Source: Amorphus sp040750475 (GTDB lineage Bacteria > Pseudomonadota > Alphaproteobacteria > Rhizobiales > Amorphaceae). From it: a stretch of DNA of 64,000 nt. Below the pieces are notes generated by a model that had not been told where the DNA came from, made no database searches, and saw only the letters and a program-made list of their open reading frames with translations. The position numbers were made by a program, and so were the translations under genes. Shown piece by piece: positions 61,017 through 64,000 of this stretch (positions are counted from its first letter, which is position 1; the number at the start of each line of letters is the position of its first letter). The stretch is from assembly GCF_040750475.1 (NCBI RefSeq), contig NZ_JABJVY010000010.1, positions 1 through 64,000 on the forward strand. Reading direction: 5' to 3'.

Positions 61017-61451
61017 TTAACGATTCGCTTCGAGCGCTTCGTAATCGATCGGAAACACCCAATCATAGGCCCAGTTGAAAATGAACGCGTAGACGACATA
61101 GAAGCCGGCAAAGCCGAGATCCATCACCAGCGCGCGCCAAAGGCCGATCTCAAGATACCAGGCAAACAGCGGCACAAGGATCACGATCAGACCGGCTTCG
61201 AACAAAAGCGCATGCATCACACGAAGTCCAACCGACTTGCGCGTGCTCCCGCGCAGGCGCCAAAGCAGGCGATCGAATCCCACGTTGTAAAGATAGTTCC
61301 AGGCGGTCGCGACCAGCGAGCTGACGAGCGCGACGAACCCGATGTCGAACGCGTGCATTGCGAACACGTAAGTTCCGAGCGGCGTCACCAAGGCAAGGCC
61401 GATCAGCTCAAAGCAGATGACGTGTCGAAGTCGGTCCAGGGTCGAACGCAT
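61017..61451 (-). CDS. PACE-family multidrug efflux-type membrane protein
   Basis: A 144-residue membrane protein with four hydrophobic segments in two tandem bacterial transmembrane-pair (BTP) repeats (~1-65 and ~73-140). The repeat motifs include W-N-Y-L-Y-N-x-x-F-D near 52 and F-I-F-N-W-A-Y-D near 123. PACE proteins such as AceI export chlorhexidine or polyamines; the physiological substrate here is not known. It stands alone. Confidence 0.9.
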   Translation of the reverse strand: MRSTLDRLRHVICFELIGLALVTPLGTYVFAMHAFDIGFVALVSSLVATAWNYLYNVGFDRLLWRLRGSTRKSVGLRVMHALLFEAGLIVILVPLFAWYLEIGLWRALVMDLGFAGFYVVYAFIFNWAYDWVFPIDYEALEANR

Positions 61452-61571
61452 GACAATTGCCGGTCAGAATCACGGTCACCGGCAAGCCCGGTAACGATAG
61501 CCGGTCGTCGCATGGCGGGCCGAAAAGGCCAAGCACCGAACGACCGACCAAAACAGCGTCAAGAGTGACAA

Positions 61572-61955
61572 TCAGAAGCCCACGATCTGCGGTTCACCCT
61601 CGGGGATTTCGTAGTAGGCACCCTTGTCCTTGACGAAGATGTGCTTCTCGACAAAGAGACCCGAGGTATCATCCAGACAACCCGCTGCGATGGCGATATC
61701 GGGCCTGTCGTGCATGCGGTAAAAGAGGCTGGAGCCACAAACCCGGCAAAAACCGCGCTCGGCGAAATCCGACGACGCGTACCATTCCAGGCCTTCGCGC
61801 TCCGTGAAGCGGATCTGGTCTTCCCGGGCCCGCGTGCTGGCCCATAAGTGACCGCTGATACGCCGACACTGCGAACAGTGGCAAACCGTTACCGTTTCCG
61901 CGACGACGTCCGCTTCGAAGCGAACCTTTCCGCATTCACATCGACCCGTGATCAC
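61572..61955 (-). CDS. GFA family (CENP-V/Gfa) zinc protein
   Basis: A 127-residue protein of the glutathione-dependent formaldehyde-activating enzyme family. Zinc ligands are G-R-C-E-C-G (C6, C8), C-H-C-S-Q-C (C25, C27, C30) and F-C-R-V-C-G (near 70-73), the usual two-site pattern. True Gfa activity has been questioned for the family, so formaldehyde chemistry is only one possibility. The gene is monocistronic and downstream of a 519-bp intergenic region. Confidence 0.9.
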   Translation of the reverse strand: MITGRCECGKVRFEADVVAETVTVCHCSQCRRISGHLWASTRAREDQIRFTEREGLEWYASSDFAERGFCRVCGSSLFYRMHDRPDIAIAAGCLDDTSGLFVEKHIFVKDKGAYYEIPEGEPQIVGF

Positions 61956-62474
61956 GATCAGCCTCCATCTGCGTTCCTCAAGGCCTTCATAGCAGCCCAG
62001 TCGACCGACGCCAGCGACGCAAAACCCAGGCCTCAGAACTTAGGGGAGCGCTCGGGCCGGGAGGGGCCGCAAAAGCAATCTTATCCAGGGTCGGTAACGG
62101 TGCGTTGCGTCAGAGACGCTGATTTCTGGCTGTGCGCGGCGTTTCGTTTAAAGTCGCATAAGATGCATTATGGAACATAATTTAAGAAGCTGGTTTTTGG
62201 ATTAGGTCAGATCCGAGAGCGGCGCGGGTCGTCGGCGCGCAATCCAAATCCTCGACATGCTGGTTGATCCGTGCGGAAATTATCAAGCCGGGCGAGCGAC
62301 TTGACGCCACTCCCTTGAGCATTCTTGTAGCCCAGACGGCATCCAGGCGTGTCAGACCTTCATGGCCAGTGGTTGGGATAGATCCGCGATAGCCATGATC
62401 GTTGCCGTTGGCGAAGATGGAGATTTGGAACGACGCTAAGTCCTGGACGCTCCGATGCTCGCATACGCGAGTTT
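61956..62474. other. Intergenic region with a dif-like palindrome
   Basis: No recognised gene in 519 bp. A minus-strand open frame at 62182-62478 exists but has no family similarity I can name and overlaps the end of the MBL gene, so I do not call it. AT content rises around 62145-62185, where the CATAA-N6-TTATG core lies. Confidence 0.4.
62151..62178. other. dif-like XerCD recombination site candidate
   Basis: AAGTCGCATAA-GATGCA-TTATGGAACAT has the layout of a dif site: 11-bp arms, 6-bp spacer and the core inverted repeat CATAA / TTATG. Against E. coli dif the left arm matches at 7 of 11 and the right at 8 of 11 positions. It lies in non-coding AT-rich DNA. Confidence 0.45.
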
Positions 62475-63284
62475 TCACTCCGAAATCGGCACCTCGATGC
62501 GCATCATGTCGTAGGCTGGGACGATATGCTCCGGGAGCTCGGCCTTCAGCGTCTCGTAATCGAGATCGAGATGCAGATTAGTCAGGATGGCGCGCTTCGG
62601 GCGCAACCGGTCGATCCAGCCAAGCGCTTCCTCCACGGAGAAATGACTGTTGTGCTCGGCATAGCGAAGCGCGTCGATGATCCAAAGATCCAGGCCGTGG
62701 AGCAGTTCGACGCTTGCGTCCGGCAGATCGTTCGCATCGCTGGAATAGGCAATGTCGCCAAAGCGGAAGCCGAGCGAGTCGATCTCGCCGTGATGCTGCA
62801 GAAAAGGCAGTGCCGTGACCGGGCCGCCGGCGCCTCGGATCGTCACCGGGGCACCGGGATGAAGCCGGTGTTCGTTGAGGATCGGCGGATAGCCGGATCC
62901 TTCGGGTGTCACGAAACAATAATCGAACGCCTTGTGGGCGCGCGCCGAGGTGGCGTGATCCAGATAGACGTCGATCCGCTTGCGCTCCTTGAGCGCGAGC
63001 CCGCGCAAATCGTCGATGCCGTGGATGTGGTCGGCGTGGGGATGAGTGTAGAGCACCGCATCGAGCCGTTCCACGCCGGCATCGTTGATCTGCTCGCGCA
63101 GATCCGGTCCGGTGTCGATCACGATGGTCGTGACGCCCTGCTCGGAGCGCCGCTCGACCAGGAGCGCACACCGCCGCCGTCGATTCTTGGGGTTCTTAGG
63201 GTCGCAGGCGCCCCAGTCTCCGCCGATCCGCGGCACCCCCCCGGACGAGCCGCAACCCAGGATCGTGAACGTCAGCGCGCTCAT
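62475..63284 (-). CDS. MBL-fold metallo-hydrolase (PhnP-like)
   Basis: A 269-residue metallo-beta-lactamase-fold hydrolase. It begins L-T-F-T-I-L-G-C-G-S-S-G-G-V-P, as in PhnP and related phosphodiesterases. The metal motif T-H-P-H-A-D-H-I-H-G-I-D-D lies near residue 81-93; D-A-N-D near 194 and H-N-S-H-F near 217 complete it. The gene directly follows tatD with an ATGA overlap, an arrangement common in alphaproteobacteria (metG-tatD-mbl). The substrate is unknown; cyclic phosphates are plausible. Confidence 0.9.
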   Translation of the reverse strand: MSALTFTILGCGSSGGVPRIGGDWGACDPKNPKNRRRRCALLVERRSEQGVTTIVIDTGPDLREQINDAGVERLDAVLYTHPHADHIHGIDDLRGLALKERKRIDVYLDHATSARAHKAFDYCFVTPEGSGYPPILNEHRLHPGAPVTIRGAGGPVTALPFLQHHGEIDSLGFRFGDIAYSSDANDLPDASVELLHGLDLWIIDALRYAEHNSHFSVEEALGWIDRLRPKRAILTNLHLDLDYETLKAELPEHIVPAYDMMRIEVPISE

Positions 63285-64000
63285 TGGCTCTCCGGGCGCG
63301 GCACCTTGGAGAACAGCCGACAGAAATTCTCGGTGGTCGTGGCCGCGATCGCTTCCGGCGTCACGCTCCTCACCTCCGCCAACACCTTGGCGGTTTCGGC
63401 GACATAGGCCGGTTCGTTGCGCCGACCGCGATGCGGAACAGGCGCGAGATAGGGCGCATCGGTTTCCACCAGGAGACGATCCTCGGGCACGTCGCGCGCG
63501 ACCTCGCGGATTTCGGAAGCGTTCTTGAAAGTCAGAATGCCGGAAAAGGAAACGTAGAGGCCCAGCTCGATGCCGGCCATGGCGAGGTCGCGGCCGGACG
63601 AGAAGCAATGGAGGATCGCCGGAAAGGCCCCCTCCTCGTCATGTGCTGTCCTCAGGATCTCCGCGACATCCTCATCGGCATCCCGCGCATGGATCACCAG
63701 CGGCAAACCGGTCTCGCGGGCCGCCCGGATATGCCGGCGGAAACCCTCCGCCTGATCCTCGCGCGGAGCATAGTCATAATAGTAGTCCAGCCCCGCTTCT
63801 CCGATCGCGACCACCTTCGGATGCTGGGCGAGTTCGACCAGCTTCTCCGTCGTCACGTCGGTCTCGTTGCCGGCATTGTGGGGATGGGTTCCGACCGAGC
63901 AGAAAACGTCCGGATAGGCGTTGGCGACCGCCAGCACCTGATCGAACGCGTGGACGCGGGTGCAGATGGTCACCATCGTGGCGACCCCGGCTTCACGCGC
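63281..64000 (-). CDS. tatD: TatD family hydrolase, partial at window end
   Basis: The C-terminal ~239 residues of a TatD-type metal-dependent deoxyribonuclease; the N-terminus with its H-x-H motif lies beyond position 64000. Visible family motifs are S-V-G-T-H-P-H, A-I-G-E-A-G-L-D-Y-Y, V-I-H-A-R-D-A, L-H-C-F-S-S-G and L-V-E-T-D-A-P-Y-L-A-P. The frame is open to the window edge, so the ATG at 63976 is internal. The stop overlaps the MBL gene start by ATGA. Confidence 0.93.
   Translation of the reverse strand, partial: AREAGVATMVTICTRVHAFDQVLAVANAYPDVFCSVGTHPHNAGNETDVTTEKLVELAQHPKVVAIGEAGLDYYYDYAPREDQAEGFRRHIRAARETGLPLVIHARDADEDVAEILRTAHDEEGAFPAILHCFSSGRDLAMAGIELGLYVSFSGILTFKNASEIREVARDVPEDRLLVETDAPYLAPVPHRGRRNEPAYVAETAKVLAEVRSVTPEAIAATTTENFCRLFSKVPRPESQ

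Noticed and set aside
62182..62478. Minus-strand 98-codon frame between the GFA and MBL genes
   Set aside because: No recognised family, no clear ribosome-binding site; it overlaps the end of the MBL gene. Possible but unsupported.
1..64000. CRISPR arrays, rRNA genes and prophage structural genes
   Set aside because: No regularly spaced repeats of 25-40 bp, no rRNA signature sequences and no phage capsid, tail or portal proteins were seen.

Overview
The window looks like chromosomal DNA from a high-GC alphaproteobacterium of the order Hyphomicrobiales (Rhizobiales); I cannot name the genus. Evidence is gene order: glyA-nrdR-ribD-ribE-ribH-nusB-thiL, then bamE facing a cbp3-like chaperone gene that leads into yceD-plsX-fabH-ihfA-merR. 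A K+-independent proton pyrophosphatase, a B12-dependent ribonucleotide reductase (nrdJ), an NDUFA12-type complex I subunit, a rhizobial-type asparaginase and 104-bp intergenic repeats resembling Brucella Bru-RS elements point the same way.

Region by region. 0.2-2.5 kb: a DUF1295 membrane protein and a secreted L,D-transpeptidase. 2.8-8.7 kb: one-carbon, riboflavin and thiamine cofactor genes with nrdR and nusB, largely co-directional and partly overlapping. 8.8-12.4 kb: an MFS transporter and hppA. 12.4-18.1 kb: two tandem 104-bp repeats, bamE, the cytochrome bc1 assembly chaperone, fatty-acid/phospholipid initiation genes (plsX, fabH), ihfA and a MerR regulator. 18.3-19.8 kb: an O-antigen ligase/polymerase-like protein.

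20.2-27.6 kb is accessory DNA. It is bounded on one side by an intact tRNA-Lys gene and on the other by a ~31-bp degenerate copy of that tRNA's 3' end plus downstream flank, in the same orientation, which is the geometry of an integrated element. Inside are a DUF1932 dehydrogenase, a truncated FAD-linked oxidase, a LysR regulator with two DNA-binding domains, a tripartite tricarboxylate transporter (tctA-tctC-tctB) and a broken IS3-family transposase. No integrase remains. I read it as a decayed island for uptake and oxidation of an organic acid.

27.9-38.7 kb: kdsA, a methyltransferase, an Atm1-type ABC exporter, a padR-adaptor-RND efflux operon, a small membrane protein and a PfkB-family kinase. 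38.8-40.6 kb: small envelope proteins and a DUF72 protein. 40.8-45.6 kb: a complete branched-chain amino-acid-type ABC importer (livK-H-M-G-F) with ATGA-coupled cistrons. 45.6-47.1 kb is mostly non-coding but holds a 50-codon gene. 47.1-50.8 kb: nrdJ, with NrdR-box-like motifs upstream; the nrdR gene is in the same window. 51.3-57.8 kb: lipid kinase, phosphoesterase, prfC, NDUFA12, meaB and a SleB-like cell-wall hydrolase. 57.9-60.9 kb: a translationally coupled cluster of cyclase, SelW-like protein, mazG and asparaginase. 61.0-64.0 kb: a PACE-type membrane protein, a GFA-family protein, an intergenic region with a dif-like site, an MBL-fold hydrolase and a partial tatD.

Most genes here are ordinary core genes. 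The unusual content is the tRNA-Lys-bounded island, the TA-ended 104-bp and ~116-bp repeats that overlap stop codons, the dif-like motif, the double-headed LysR regulator, and paired palindromes upstream of hppA. I found no CRISPR array, rRNA, or recognisable riboswitch.
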